Shown here: positions 16,945-24,635 of the stretch, in pieces
Position numbering within the stretch: position 1 is the stretch's first letter
How the letters are laid out: each line of letters opens with the position of its first letter
Origin: Dehalococcoidia bacterium
Lineage (GTDB): Bacteria > Chloroflexota > Dehalococcoidia > Lucifugimonadales > SHYT01
Direction of reading: 5' to 3'
Assembly (NCBI GenBank): GCA_009693045.1
Contig: SHXZ01000004.1
Location: 1-64,000, forward strand
Length of the DNA: 64,000 bases
The notes under the pieces: model-generated
The model's input: only the letters and a program-made list of their open reading frames with translations
What the model was told of the DNA's origin: nothing
Databases searched by the model: none
Made by a program: the position numbers and the translations under genes

Positions 16945-17259
16945 CTAGCTAATGCCGAGGAGCTCCTTGCCCGCCGGGGTGATGTTGTCGGGAGTCCAGG
17001 GAGGCTCCGTCACCATCTCAACCTCAACGTCCTCAACGCCGTCAAGCTCGGCGATGCGCCACTCGGCCTGCTGCGCGATGTACGGGCCCATGCCGCAGCC
17101 GGGCGCTGTGAGCGTCATCTGCACGTACACTTTGCTGTCCTCGGAGACGGTGATCTCGTACACGAGGCCGAGATCGTAGACGTTGACGGGGATCTCCGGG
17201 TCGTACACCTCCCGGAGTGCTTCAATGACCTGGTCCTTGGAGACCGCAGGTTCCGCCAT
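16945..17259 (-). CDS. MIP18/SufT-like metal-sulfur cluster assembly protein (DUF59)
   Basis: This 104-residue DUF59 protein has DPEIPVNVYDLGLVYEI and TLTAPGCGMGPYIAQQ, with the conserved Cys of the family, and TEPPWTPDNITPAGKELLG. Such proteins help load Fe-S clusters onto clients. Upstream on the minus strand is a GGAGG-type ribosome binding site. The next gene downstream on this strand is the Mrp-like ATPase, a pairing also seen as a single fused protein in many bacteria. Confidence 0.9.
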   Translation of the reverse strand: MAEPAVSKDQVIEALREVYDPEIPVNVYDLGLVYEITVSEDSKVYVQMTLTAPGCGMGPYIAQQAEWRIAELDGVEDVEVEMVTEPPWTPDNITPAGKELLGIS

Positions 17260-17320
17260 AGTGATGCACCTCCGCCTACTTCAAGGGTCAGTATAGGCCG
17301 TAGCCATGCGGTGTGTCAAT

Positions 17321-17341
17321 TGTTGACCAGATGAGTCAACA
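17321..17341. promoter_or_regulatory. Operator-like inverted repeat
   Basis: TGTTGAC and GTCAACA are separated by 7 bp, in the upstream region of the DUF59 gene (minus strand). It has the form of a dimeric repressor site, but no regulator can be assigned. Confidence 0.35.
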
Positions 17342-17866
17342 TTGTGTTTTGTGCGCCGTCACGGCTTGTTCGCGAGGCATCACAGGCGCACTATTGCAAG
17401 TAGTTGTTAGACCATGGAGACGGCTGGGCGGTGACGCGGACCGTTGACGATTGGGGACACCGTTACAGCCGGTGAAGGCGTCAGCAAGACAGCTGCTTGC
17501 AAGCTCTCCGCCCCACTCAGAGCCTGTGAAGGAATTTGTCTTCCGAGCCTTTGGCTCTCCCGTCGACCTCCGGTGTCTCTAAGCCAACCTGGGGGACGCC
17601 CATCGCCTCACCACCCACCTCTCCCTAAATCCCTCCCCGACGCGGGGAGGGATTCCAACATCTGAGCGGCGACGGGAATGTTGGCGTTGGGTCACAGGCT
17701 CGCACGCCACGGAGGATGCCCAAGCAAATGTGCCTCCACCGTGCTGCGTGTGAGGACACGGCGATGCGCCTCCTCGCTAGTATGGAAGGCGGCGATGTTT
17801 AACGGCCGAGAGCGGAGAAACAACGCCGCCATGCGCCTGGCAATGGAGGCGACGCGCCGGTGGGTA

Positions 17867-17895
17867 TTGACACCTTTCCGAGACGGTGCTATACA
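17867..17895 (+). promoter_or_regulatory. Promoter of the LLM oxidoreductase gene
   Basis: TTGACA (17867-17872) and TATACA (17890-17895) are 17 bp apart, close to the sigma-70 consensus. Transcription would start near 17902, leaving a leader of about 47 bases. Confidence 0.75.
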
Positions 17896-17948
17896 AGGGC
17901 GGAATGGGTGGGCTATGGGTTTGCCCAGACGAGAAGGAGGAGTGCTTC

Positions 17949-19208
17949 ATGCTTGTTGGACACTTCACGGAGCGGCCCTGGCAGGACCCCAAGACCGGAC
18001 TCATGGGCAGCAATCAGGTGGACCTGAAGACCAGCAACTCGCTGTACGACCCGGAAGTCGGCGCGCAGCTGTATAACCGGTACCTGGACGAGAAGGTGTA
18101 CGGCGAAGAGGTGGGCTTTGACGCTCTGATGATGAACGAGCACCACAGCACGCCTTTCTGCATGGGCGGCGTCGTGAACACCGAGGCGTTTATTCTGACC
18201 CGCATCCTGAAGAAGGCCAAGATCATCCTGCTGGGGAACGTGCTGCCGCTGTGGGAAGACCCGCTGTGGCTGGCCGAGGCGCTGGCGATGGCGGACATGA
18301 TCTCCGGCGGGCGCATGGTGACGGGCTGGGTGCGCGGCGGCGGGCGCGAGAGCGTCTCCCACAACGCGCCGCCTACGATCAACCGTGAGCGGTTTGAGGA
18401 GGCGCACCAGTTCATCGTCAAGGCGTGGACAACGCCCGGGCCGTGGCGATGGGAGGGCAAGCACTTCCAGTACCGCTACGTGAACCCCTGGGCCAGGCCG
18501 CTTCAACAGCCGCACCCGCAGATCTGGATACCGAGCACGGTGAGCGTGGAAACGGTGAAGTGGTGCGCCAGAAACCACCTGCCCGTCGTCCTTCTGGCCA
18601 CCAAGCTGGAGCCGACGAAGCAGTCTTTCCAGCTCTACCACGACACGGCGGCCGAGGAAGGCTACACGTCCGGCACGCAGAACATCGCGTACCTGTTCAA
18701 GGTGCACGCCGACGAGACCGAGGAGTTGGGCGAGCAGGCCGGGCGGCGCTACCTCTCGGGTGTCAGCAACCCCTTCCTGGAGGGCAACGAGGGCACCGTC
18801 AACCAGGCGTTGATCCAGCTGCCGGGCCACACGTCTAGGACGTCTCAGAAGCTGGCCGCCACCGCCTTTGGGCCCGCGGGCCGCTTCGGCACCAATCGCC
18901 GCAGCTACGAGGACCAGGCGAAAGACCTGACCATCATCTCCGGCACGCCCAAGACGGTCATCCCCAAGGTCCGCCACGTGCTGGAGTTCCTGCGGCCGGG
19001 GAGCATCTTCTTCTGGGACGGCGACGGCAGCATGACGCACGACGACCAGATGCGCTCCATGCGGCTGATGGGCCAGGAAATCATCCCCGCAGCCAGGGAA
19101 ATCGGCAAGGAGCTTGGCCTGAAGAGCTCGTTTGACGTGAACGACGGGACCGGCTACGACCAGGCGGCGTGGAAGGCCAGCCAGGCAAGGCAGGCAGCGA
19201 AGGCCTAG
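17949..19208 (+). CDS. LLM class flavin-dependent oxidoreductase (luciferase-like monooxygenase)
   Basis: This 419-residue protein belongs to the luciferase-like superfamily, which uses reduced FMN or F420 for oxidations. Visible family features are FDALMMNEHHSTPF, NVLPLWEDPLWLAEALAMAD, MISGGRMVTGWVRGGGRES and RFEEAHQFIVKAW. The ATG at 17949 has AAGGAGG about 9 bp upstream, preceded by a near-consensus promoter. A strong hairpin terminator follows the stop, so it is a single-gene unit. Cofactor and substrate cannot be read from sequence; this lineage often carries many such enzymes, thought to attack recalcitrant organics. Confidence 0.9.
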   Translation: MLVGHFTERPWQDPKTGLMGSNQVDLKTSNSLYDPEVGAQLYNRYLDEKVYGEEVGFDALMMNEHHSTPFCMGGVVNTEAFILTRILKKAKIILLGNVLPLWEDPLWLAEALAMADMISGGRMVTGWVRGGGRESVSHNAPPTINRERFEEAHQFIVKAWTTPGPWRWEGKHFQYRYVNPWARPLQQPHPQIWIPSTVSVETVKWCARNHLPVVLLATKLEPTKQSFQLYHDTAAEEGYTSGTQNIAYLFKVHADETEELGEQAGRRYLSGVSNPFLEGNEGTVNQALIQLPGHTSRTSQKLAATAFGPAGRFGTNRRSYEDQAKDLTIISGTPKTVIPKVRHVLEFLRPGSIFFWDGDGSMTHDDQMRSMRLMGQEIIPAAREIGKELGLKSSFDVNDGTGYDQAAWKASQARQAAKA

Positions 19209-19233
19209 CCTCTCGCGGCTCCCTCTGGGATCA

Positions 19234-19281
19234 AACAACGCGCCACCGTCCCTCCTCGGAGGGACGGTGGCGCGTTGTTTG
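19234..19281. terminator. Strong hairpin terminator after the LLM gene
   Basis: Perfect 21-bp arms (left arm AAACAACGCGCCACCGTCCCT) flank a CCTCGG loop, and the right arm ends in TTGTTT. It lies 26 bp after the LLM stop and could stop transcription from either side. Confidence 0.8.
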
Positions 19282-19408
19282 TGGCCGCACCCGCGTTCAG
19301 GCGATGTTCAGGCCTGTTTCAGAGCGTCTTCAGGAACTGGTGGCCGGCCTTGGGGCACGATGGAGGCGAGGAAAAGGAATGGGGCCGGAGCGCTAAGAAG
19401 GCAACGCC

Positions 19409-19588
19409 ATGACTGCGGTAAAGGGACCAAGGACCAAGAAGCAGCCTGAGCAGCCGAGAGAACCCGGCGCGGTCGTTCCAGTCCCCGTTGAGACACCGCC
19501 CGCGGGCAAGCCGGCGGCAAGGCCAAAGGCGAAAGAGGTGCGGACGGTGTACGCCGGCCTGTACGAGCCTGTGGACATGGAGATGTAG
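19409..19588 (+). CDS. 59-residue Pro/Lys-rich peptide upstream of PqqD-like and halogenase genes
   Basis: An ATG at 19409, preceded by AAGAAGG, opens a 59-residue frame. The N-terminal two thirds is rich in Pro, Lys, Ala and Glu (KGPRTKKQPEQPREP, PPAGKPAARPKAKEV) and the C-terminus is RTVYAGLYEPVDMEM with two Tyr. It resembles no family I know. Shape (charged leader, short Tyr-bearing end) and position, 163 bp before a PqqD-like gene and a halogenase gene, would suit a peptide substrate, but this is a hypothesis. A terminator-like imperfect hairpin (about 19614-19655) separates it from the next gene. It could also be an unrelated small protein or chance frame. Confidence 0.45.
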   Translation: MTAVKGPRTKKQPEQPREPGAVVPVPVETPPAGKPAARPKAKEVRTVYAGLYEPVDMEM

Positions 19589-19675
19589 GCCGACCACCTG
19601 GCAAGGTCCTGAAGTGATGCTCTGACGGCAGTGCTACGCCAGCCAGGGCATCACCGTTTGTGGGCGTCCTCGCCG

Positions 19676-19705
19676 TTGACACCGCGCAAAGCTCGTGGAT
19701 AAACT
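19676..19705 (+). promoter_or_regulatory. Possible promoter of the PqqD-like/halogenase unit
   Basis: TTGACA (19676-19681) is followed 18 bp later by TAAACT (19700-19705), 47 bp before the PqqD-like ATG. If used, the two enzyme genes are transcribed apart from the 59-residue gene. Confidence 0.45.
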
Positions 19706-19751
19706 GAGAGACTATACCGCCGCGTAACCCGGCACATCGGAGCATGAGCCT

Positions 19752-20015
19752 ATGCGCATTGCGATCCCCAGCCACGTGTACAGCCGCAGCGGCGCGCGGA
19801 CGGTGGTAGTGCTGAGCATGCAGAACATGCGCACGACGGTGCTTGACGACGTCGCCAGTGTGCTGTGGAGAAAGCTTGAGGACTCCCTGAACCAGGAGTG
19901 CGCCGTGGAAGAGCTGCTGTCGGCGTACGCGCCCAGAGGCGGCGCGGCGGCGGACGTGGCGGCGCAGCGCATCAAGCAGCTGGCCCAGGAACGCCTGGTG
20001 GAGATCAAGGAATAG
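19752..20015 (+). CDS. PqqD-like (RRE-fold) protein
   Basis: This 87-residue protein has the PqqD/RRE pattern: a beta-hairpin (GARTVVVLSMQNMRTTVLDD), then VASVLWRKLEDSLNQECAVEELLSAY and a C-terminal helix-strand (AAQRIKQLAQERLVEIKE). In known systems such domains bind the leader of a ribosomal peptide and hand it to a modifying enzyme. Compared with strict PqqD the GA..VLL..E motif is only loosely kept. Its stop is 3 bp before the halogenase start, so the two are translationally linked. A GGAG site lies upstream of the ATG. A role as a peptide-binding partner of the halogenase is inference. Confidence 0.7.
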   Translation: MRIAIPSHVYSRSGARTVVVLSMQNMRTTVLDDVASVLWRKLEDSLNQECAVEELLSAYAPRGGAAADVAAQRIKQLAQERLVEIKE

Positions 20016-20018
20016 CGT

Positions 20019-21674
20019 ATGACGACACCCAGCGGCCCTGACCTGAACACCGACGTCATCGTCATCGGAGGCGGCCCAGGGGGCAGCACCGCGGCCACCA
20101 TGCTCGCGCGCAAAGGGCTGAAGGTGCTCGTGCTGGAGCGCGAGACGTTCCCGCGCGAGCACATCGGCGAGTCGCTGCTGCCCGCCAGCATGCCGGTGCT
20201 GGAGGAGCTTGGCGTCATGCCTGCGGTGGAGAAAGCGGGCTTCATCAAGAAGTGGGGTGCGACGATGGTCTGGGGCAAGCAGACCGAGCCGTGGAGCTGG
20301 TACTTCCGCGAGACGAACAAGCGTCATCCGCACTCCTACCAGGTCTGGCGTCCGCAGTTTGACAAGCTGCTGCTGGACAACTCGCGGGCCAGCGGCGCGG
20401 ACGTCCGCGAGGGCCACCACGTGAGCGAGGTGCTGTTTGAGGACGGCAAGGCCATGGGCGTGCGCTTCACGGAGAACGGCTCGGGGGAGCGTTTGGCGCG
20501 CGCGCGCTGGATTGTAGACGCCAGCGGGCAGGCGGGCCTGATTGGGCGCAAGTTTGACCTCCGCAAGTGGGACTCGTGGTTCCAGAACCTGGCCGTGTAC
20601 GCTTACTTCTCGGGGGCCGAGAAGCTGGCGGCGCCCAACGAGGGGAACATCCTCATTGAGGCGTACCCGCAGGGCTGGTTCTGGAACATCCCGCTGCACA
20701 ACGGCTGGATGAGCGTGGGCGCGGTGGTAGACAAGCAGGTCGGCTCCGAGGGCGTGCGACAGTGGGGGCCGCTGGAGTTCCTGATGCGGCAGATCGCGCA
20801 GGCGCCGCACTCGGCCAAGCTGCTGCGGAACGCCACGCTGGCCCACGGCCCCGTCGTCCTCCGCGACTGGTCGTACGTCTCGGACGAGGTGGTCGGAGAC
20901 GGGTACATCCTGGTTGGCGACGCGGCGTGCTTTATTGACCCGCTCTTCTCGTCGGGCGTCCACCTGGCGATGAGCGCGGGGGTCATGGCCGCCGCCTATG
21001 TGGTCACGGCGCTCAAGGACCCGGGCATGAGGGCGCCCGCCGCCAAGGTGTACAAGGACCTGTACTACCGCGAGTACAGCCACTTCCGCGAGATGGCCAA
21101 GCTGTTCTACGCCAGCAACAGCACGATGGAAGGCTATTTCTGGGAGGCGCGCCGCATCCTGGGCGACGACCCCTCCATGACGCCGCGCGAGGCGTTCATC
21201 CGCGCCGTGGCGGGCCAGCCGCCGCGCGGCTACGAGCGCGTGGTGCTGGACCAGGGCCACGCGCCGCAGGAGTTCGTGCAGGCCGTGCGCACCGTGGAGG
21301 CCGAGCAGACGCGGCGAACCGCCAAGCTTGCCGCGCTCCGAACCCACCCCGACGTGACCCGGCTGCCGCTCTACAACGCCGTGCCGCACCTGGCGCACGG
21401 CATCCGCGTGGAGCGCAAGCCCGTCATCGCGGAGGGCGAGTTCGTGTGGGGCCACGTCCTCACCACGCCGGGCCACCCAGAGGGCATGCCGTGCAGCCCG
21501 CTGGTCGCCGAGATGGTGGGGCGCATCGACGGCGAGACGCCGGTGAGCAAGCTCGTGAGCGGGCTGCGCGAGGACCTCAACGAGGTGCAGGGCGCGCAGC
21601 TGGAGCTGGGTGCCATCGCGGCGCTGCACGTGCTCTACGTGGACGGCACGATCGCGCAGCTGAGGGGGGTCTGA
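20019..21674 (+). CDS. Flavin-dependent halogenase-like oxidoreductase
   Basis: This 551-residue protein belongs to the tryptophan-halogenase/FADH2 family. Key features are the FAD motif DVIVIGGGPGGSTAATML (GGGPGG, residues 17-22), ERETFPREHIGESLLP, the segment GFIKKWGATMVWG carrying the candidate catalytic Lys (77 or 78), the WxWxIP halogenase motif GWFWNIPL near residues 220-225 and GDAACFIDPLFSSGVHLAMS. The last 90 residues form a winged-helix-like, PqqD-type domain (SPLVAEMVGRIDGETPVSKL). It follows the PqqD-like gene by 3 bp. Chlorination or bromination of a small or peptide substrate is expected from the family; the substrate is unknown, and a non-halogenating oxidoreductase cannot be excluded. 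Confidence 0.82.
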   Translation: MTTPSGPDLNTDVIVIGGGPGGSTAATMLARKGLKVLVLERETFPREHIGESLLPASMPVLEELGVMPAVEKAGFIKKWGATMVWGKQTEPWSWYFRETNKRHPHSYQVWRPQFDKLLLDNSRASGADVREGHHVSEVLFEDGKAMGVRFTENGSGERLARARWIVDASGQAGLIGRKFDLRKWDSWFQNLAVYAYFSGAEKLAAPNEGNILIEAYPQGWFWNIPLHNGWMSVGAVVDKQVGSEGVRQWGPLEFLMRQIAQAPHSAKLLRNATLAHGPVVLRDWSYVSDEVVGDGYILVGDAACFIDPLFSSGVHLAMSAGVMAAAYVVTALKDPGMRAPAAKVYKDLYYREYSHFREMAKLFYASNSTMEGYFWEARRILGDDPSMTPREAFIRAVAGQPPRGYERVVLDQGHAPQEFVQAVRTVEAEQTRRTAKLAALRTHPDVTRLPLYNAVPHLAHGIRVERKPVIAEGEFVWGHVLTTPGHPEGMPCSPLVAEMVGRIDGETPVSKLVSGLREDLNEVQGAQLELGAIAALHVLYVDGTIAQLRGV

Positions 21675-21850
21675 GCGACTTCTTCTGTCCACATGCGGGC
21701 GGGGGGGCTAAAAGCCGTGGAGTGATTTACACTCAGGTAGTCACGCCGATATTCGTGCAGTGGTAGTCGTCACGCTTCACCTACTCGCCCCGCAACGCCA
21801 ATGCAGGTGTCATGCCGATGCTGTCATCCTCAGGGGCGAGGAGCGCTGGC

Positions 21851-23035
21851 CTACTTAGGCGACCAGAAGGCCATGACGCCCTGCCCGACTGCTTTCGGCG
21901 CGTCGCGGCCCTCGGCGTCTATCACGTACACGTGCGTGTCGTCCTCGCCGAGCGGGGCGCTCTGGCCGGCGTCCGCGATGAACCCTGAGAGCGTGAGGTA
22001 CCGGCTGTCGGGCGCCCAGATGCGGTGCGACAAAGCGTACTGGTCGTAGAACGGCAGCAGCGCGAGCAGGCCCCAGGAGGGCGTCAGCTCCACCCGCGCG
22101 ACCTCGCGCAGCGACGCGGCGCCTGTCTCCATCACCACCAGCCCGACCGTGCCCTCCGTGGCGCCGAGCGTCAGGCACGCCAGCCTCGCGCCGTCCGGCG
22201 ACCAGAAGAAGGCCAGCACGCGCTCCAGCGGAACCTCCCGCTGCGAGCCGTCAAGCCGCACGACCCGCATCCGCGCGTAGTACGGCATGGAGGGGTCCTG
22301 GTCATCGCCGACGGCGATGGCGTCGCCCGCGGGGGACCACAGGAACCCCGCGAACGCGCGCACCGGCGTCAGCTCGCGCGGGTCCCTGCCCAGGCGGTCT
22401 GCCAGGTGGAGCGCGAGGCGGCTGCCTTGCCGGTCCCAGATGTACGCCATGCCGCTCCCGTCGGGCGCCCAGGACGACAGCCGGTGTACCACGGAGACGG
22501 CCTCCACATCCAGGGACACGCCGGGCCGCGACGGGTCAATGAGCAGGTGGCGCTCGCGGGCGTGGACGAGCAGCCCCGCGCGGTCCGGCGCCCACGCCAG
22601 GTATAGCGGCGCCTGGCGCGTCACCTCGCGCGCGTTGGCGTCGTTTTGGGCGACGTACAGGCCCATGCCCTCGGGCGTCGCCGCGATGAACGCCAGGTGC
22701 GCGCCATCCGACGACCACTGGATGTAGTGGGGGACGCGCCCTCCGATCGTGGACGAGCCGGGGGGGTTCACGAACACCGAGGTGGACTCGCCCGTCTGCA
22801 CGTCCGCCACGCGCACCTCAAGCCGCAGGCTCCCGTCAACCTCGGGGAGCACCTGGGAGTAGGCGACGCGCGCGCCGTCGGGCGACCAGGCCGGCCACGA
22901 CTCGCGCACCAGCGGCGTGCGGCCGTTGTAGCGGTACGACGACCGCGCCGAGGTCAGAGGCCGCTGGTCCGAGCCGTCCGGCATCACCGTGTACAGGCGG
23001 TTGTCTGACCCGCGAAAGGCAATTCTGCCTTCCAT
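21851..23035 (-). CDS. TolB-like PD40 beta-propeller protein
   Basis: This 394-residue protein is built of about seven PD40 (WD40-like) blades, each marked by W(S/A)PDG or similar: WPAWSPDGARVAYS, IQWSSDGAHLAFIA, SWAPDGSGMAYIWD, FLWSPAGDAIAVG, FFWSPDGARLACLT, IWAPDSRYLTLSG. The first blade begins at residue 3 (GRIAFRGSDNRLYTVMPDGSD), so there is no signal peptide and the protein is probably cytoplasmic or 5'-shortened. Such folds serve as binding platforms; no partner is evident. It converges with the halogenase gene. Confidence 0.75.
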   Translation of the reverse strand: MEGRIAFRGSDNRLYTVMPDGSDQRPLTSARSSYRYNGRTPLVRESWPAWSPDGARVAYSQVLPEVDGSLRLEVRVADVQTGESTSVFVNPPGSSTIGGRVPHYIQWSSDGAHLAFIAATPEGMGLYVAQNDANAREVTRQAPLYLAWAPDRAGLLVHARERHLLIDPSRPGVSLDVEAVSVVHRLSSWAPDGSGMAYIWDRQGSRLALHLADRLGRDPRELTPVRAFAGFLWSPAGDAIAVGDDQDPSMPYYARMRVVRLDGSQREVPLERVLAFFWSPDGARLACLTLGATEGTVGLVVMETGAASLREVARVELTPSWGLLALLPFYDQYALSHRIWAPDSRYLTLSGFIADAGQSAPLGEDDTHVYVIDAEGRDAPKAVGQGVMAFWSPK

Positions 23036-23273
23036 ACTGACCCTCGCAGCGCGAACCGCTCAGGATGATGACCCACCCGAAGTGGGATGATGCACCATAC
23101 GATGAAAACCACCCAAAAGGCAAGGAGGATTCTTCGCGGCGCCTTCAGCAGAGGTCGCCGGCAACGCACGGTTGTGAAGCGCAACACGATTCGGAAAGCC
23201 ACTCAAACCATGCACTGCGGTGTACGAAACATCTATAATCCCACGCATGGTGACCTAACAGAGGAGGTGAGCG

Positions 23274-24212
23274 ATGCCCCTTGACCCTCAGGCAAAGGCC
23301 CTTCTTGAGCGGAATGCCGCCGTGCCACAAAACCCGAACGCAACGCTCCAGGAGCGGCGCGCCGCCATGCGAGCACGGCCAAGCGCGCCCGGCCCCGCAG
23401 TCTACAGGACCGAGGACAGGCTGCTCGCGGGACCTGGCGGCCCGATCCCGGTGCGCATCTACAGCCCAGTGGGCAGCGGCCCGTTCCCCGCGCTTGTCTG
23501 GTTCCACGGCGGCGGCTGGGTCCTCGGCGACCTGGAGTGGTCTGAAGGCGCGGCCCGCCACCTCTGCGTGGGTGCCAATGCGGTCGTCGTCTCCGTGGAC
23601 TACCGGCTTGCGCCTGAGCACAGGTTCCCGGCAGGGCTGGAGGACTGCTACGCCGCGACGATATGGACGGTCAAGAACGGCGCTGGCTGGAACGTAGACC
23701 CCCAGCGCATCGCCGTCGGCGGGGACAGCGCGGGCGGCAACCTGGCCGCGGCGGTGTCGCTCATGGCGCGGGAGAAGAGCGGGCCGCGCATCGCGTTCCA
23801 GGTCCTCGTGTACCCCGTCACCGATCGCGACTTCACCACCAGGTCGTACCAGGACAACGGCGTCGGGTACGGGCTGGGCAAGGACGGCATGATCACGAAC
23901 TGGAACCAGTACCTGGCCAAGGATGAGGACGCCAAGAACCCATTGGCGGCGCCTTTGCAGGCCAAGGACCTTCGCCGCCTGCCGCCCGCGCTGGTCATCA
24001 CCGCCGAGTACGACCCGCTCCGCGACGAGGGGAACGCGTACGCCGCGCGCCTCAAGGAGGCGGGCGTGCCCGTGGTGAACACCTGCTACGACGGCGTGAC
24101 GCACGGCTTCTTCAATCAGTGGGCGGTGCTAGACAAGGGCAAGGCCGCCATCGCGCAGGCTTGCGGCGCGCTGCGGGAGGCGTTCGCCAAGCAGCCGGTG
24201 CTCACGCGCTGA
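23274..24212 (+). CDS. Alpha/beta hydrolase of the HSL (GDXG) esterase family
   Basis: This 312-residue cytoplasmic esterase has the oxyanion motif FHGGGWVLGD (HGGG at 78-81), the nucleophile motif GGDSAGGN (Ser152) and the Asp and His of the triad in EYDPLRDEG and VTHGFFNQW. It hydrolyses short or medium acyl esters; the natural substrate is unknown. The ATG at 23274 has a very strong site, GAGGAGGTGA. A TATAAT at 23234-23239 may be its -10 box, although no good -35 box precedes it. Confidence 0.93.
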   Translation: MPLDPQAKALLERNAAVPQNPNATLQERRAAMRARPSAPGPAVYRTEDRLLAGPGGPIPVRIYSPVGSGPFPALVWFHGGGWVLGDLEWSEGAARHLCVGANAVVVSVDYRLAPEHRFPAGLEDCYAATIWTVKNGAGWNVDPQRIAVGGDSAGGNLAAAVSLMAREKSGPRIAFQVLVYPVTDRDFTTRSYQDNGVGYGLGKDGMITNWNQYLAKDEDAKNPLAAPLQAKDLRRLPPALVITAEYDPLRDEGNAYAARLKEAGVPVVNTCYDGVTHGFFNQWAVLDKGKAAIAQACGALREAFAKQPVLTR

Positions 24213-24257
24213 GAGGGGTCGGCGCAATGACCTCGCGGCTCGCTTGGCCGCTCTTTT

Positions 24258-24370
24258 GACCTGATCCCCTGGCCCCCTTCCCCACTCGGTCCGCTCAGGG
24301 CAGGCTCTGCGATGGAAGGGAGAAATCAGTCCCTCCCCGTGTCGGGGCGGGACTGATGGAGAGGTCTCCC
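24258..24370. repeat. Family C tract with internal hairpin
   Basis: The tract starts CTGATCCCCTGGCCCCCTTC and includes TCAGTCCCTCCCCG-TGT-CGGGGCGGGACTGA and GGAGAGGTC, the same end found at 31119-31203 and 62808-62882. A GGTCCGCTCAGGGCAGGCTC insert recalls the tract at 34951-35066. Confidence 0.75.
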
Positions 24371-24411
24371 CCGAAAGCGGAAGCCTCCCGAAGGCGAGGG
24401 CTGGACAAGCG

Positions 24412-24478
24412 CGCTACTTGTCCAGCTCCACGTCCATGCTGACATGTCCAGCGCCTTGACGGAGTGGGTCAGTGCGCC
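24412..24478 (-). pseudogene. Duplicated 3' end of nadC
   Basis: About 65 bp match the 3' end of the adjacent nadC gene (24638-24699) with scattered changes. In minus-strand translation GALTHSVKALDMS here parallels GALTHSVKALDISMDVELER of NadC. The copies are separated by a family B repeat. It is not expected to be expressed as a protein. Confidence 0.75.
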
Positions 24479-24480
24479 TT

Positions 24481-24590
24481 GTTCGTCATTCTTCGCCCCG
24501 ATGCGGTCGGGGCGAAGAATCCGTGTCTCGGACGCGATGTGACGGTACGGATTCTTCGTCGCTTCGCTCCTCAGAATGACAAGCAAGTAT
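24481..24590. repeat. Family B repeat with perfect hairpin
   Basis: ATTCTTCGCCCCGA-TGCGG-TCGGGGCGAAGAAT (24488-24520) is a perfect 14-bp hairpin, followed by GGATTCTTCGTCGCTTCGCT and CTCAGAATGACA, the family B end. Confidence 0.75.
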
Positions 24591-24635
24591 TGCTCCTCAG
24601 CTTGACGCACGATCTCAGGGTCAGCCCCGAGCCGG

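Larger units (their letters stand above)
17260..17948. other. Gene-free stretch between the Fe-S genes and the LLM oxidoreductase
   Basis: About 690 bp without a gene that I can support. It holds an operator-like inverted repeat at 17321-17341, a family C hairpin at 17631-17651 (CCCTCCCCG-ACG-CGGGGAGGG) and, at its end, a strong promoter for the LLM gene. Confidence 0.6.
24213..24635. other. Repeat-filled stretch between the esterase gene and nadC
   Basis: About 420 bp with no intact gene. It holds a family C tract, a diverged duplicate of the 3' end of nadC and a family B copy, in that order, directly abutting the true nadC stop. Confidence 0.65.

Noticed and set aside
19308-21692. A 794-codon minus-strand frame opposite the halogenase gene
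   Set aside because: It is rich in His, Arg and Leu in the way of antisense frames and covers clear plus-strand genes.
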